Assembly: GCA_013375355.1 (NCBI GenBank)
Contig: JABXJV010000063.1
Coordinates: forward strand, 1 to 5,786
Origin: Candidatus Helarchaeota archaeon
GTDB lineage: Archaea > Asgardarchaeota > Lokiarchaeia > Helarchaeales > JABXJV01
Direction: 5' to 3'
DNA length: 5,786 bases
Notes under the pieces: generated by a model
The model's database searches: none
Told to the model about the DNA's origin: nothing
What the model saw: the letters and a program-made list of their open reading frames with translations, nothing else
Program-made: the position numbers and the translations under genes
Shown here: in pieces, positions 5,523 through 5,786 of the stretch
Layout of the letters: each line of letters opens with the position of its first letter
Numbering within the stretch: the stretch's first letter is position 1

Positions 5523-5786
5523 AAGAAGTTTTATTATTAACAAAAATTAAATGAGCAGGACATCCTTTTTTGCAGTCCGAAGAACCAAAACCTTTAACTA
5601 TTACTTTAGCACCATTGAGTTTTAATATTTCTTTATTCAATGAACATTCGTCGGATTTGGAGTTTTCGAATGTAAATACATTTTCTAATTTTGCGTATTG
5701 GCAGTTCAGCAAATAGTCAATATGCCATCTTAATTTTTTATTATTTTTTCTCTTATGCCGTTCAATTCTTGAAATCAGATTTTTCC
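5497..5786 (-). CDS. DUF123 (GIY-YIG-related) domain protein, 5' partial
   Basis: The frame stays open to the right edge, past the apparent TTG start at 5710-5712. Reading on gives KNLISRIERHKR and then KKLRWHIDYLL, followed by SDECSLNKEIL, VKGFGSSDC and CPAHLIFV. This order (an RI-RH segment, RWHIDYLL, EC-L, GFGSSDC, C-SHL) is the DUF123 signature, a domain related in structure to GIY-YIG nucleases; it occurs alone in archaea and some bacteria and also fused to endonuclease III. About 95 residues are visible, and perhaps 20-50 N-terminal residues (or a fused domain) lie outside. The last ten residues (TSFTFFFKRK) are low-complexity and come from the hairpin repeat at 5497-5522 and its flank, so the C-terminus is atypical. 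A DNA-related role is suggested by family only; activity is not established. The family call is firm. Confidence 0.8.
   Translation of the reverse strand, partial: KNLISRIERHKRKNNKKLRWHIDYLLNCQYAKLENVFTFENSKSDECSLNKEILKLNGAKVIVKGFGSSDCKKGCPAHLIFVNNKTSFTFFFKRK

Noticed and set aside
1..5786. Archaeal origin suggested by AGA/ATA codons, TTTAAA tracts, DUF123 and the CYTH protein
   Set aside because: lpxB and lpxK belong to diderm bacterial lipid A synthesis, which archaea do not make.

Overview
The window is AT-rich. It favours AGA for arginine and ATA for isoleucine, and its gene leaders show no clear Shine-Dalgarno sequence. Lipid A genes (lpxB, lpxK) place it in a diderm, LPS-making bacterium. 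The dispersed palindromic repeats, a DUF123 protein and a PflX-type radical SAM protein would fit an uncultured bacterial lineage (FCB-like or WOR-3/Stahlbacteria-like). That placement is inference from general style, not from a marker gene.

Left part (1-816, + strand): the tail of a protein with an OmpR/PhoB-type winged-helix domain enters from the left edge. It is followed by a complete CYTH-domain (class IV adenylate cyclase/thiamine triphosphatase superfamily) protein.

Centre (883-3808, + strand): a lipid A block. lpxB (lipid A disaccharide synthase) spans 883-2020 but is split over three reading frames. Adding one T near 1331 and one T near 1894-1896 restores a continuous protein of about 379 residues with family-typical sequence across both joints. 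Sixty bases later is a 575-residue protein with two enzyme halves: a DUF374 lysophospholipid acyltransferase (the group I recall as including the late lipid A acyltransferase LpxJ) fused to a complete LpxK 4'-kinase. LpxB makes the disaccharide that LpxK phosphorylates. The acyltransferase half could add a secondary acyl chain to the same molecule, so the block would cover consecutive steps at the inner face of the cytoplasmic membrane.

Right part (3809-5786): a 365-base gene-free stretch carries a REP/MITE-like palindromic element with two related hairpins. A small unrecognised protein (4174-4461, +) then converges, with a 5-base gap, on a PflX-like (COG1313) radical SAM protein (4467-5378, -). 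Beyond it are two adjacent perfect hairpins (5443-5477 and 5497-5522). The right edge holds the 3' part of a DUF123 gene (-) that continues beyond the window, and its last codons lie inside the second hairpin.

No RNA gene, CRISPR array, transposase or integrase is visible. I do not see a clearly new multi-gene system. The most notable items are the acyltransferase-LpxK fusion, the doubly frameshifted lpxB and the palindromic repeats, one of which supplies the end of a gene.
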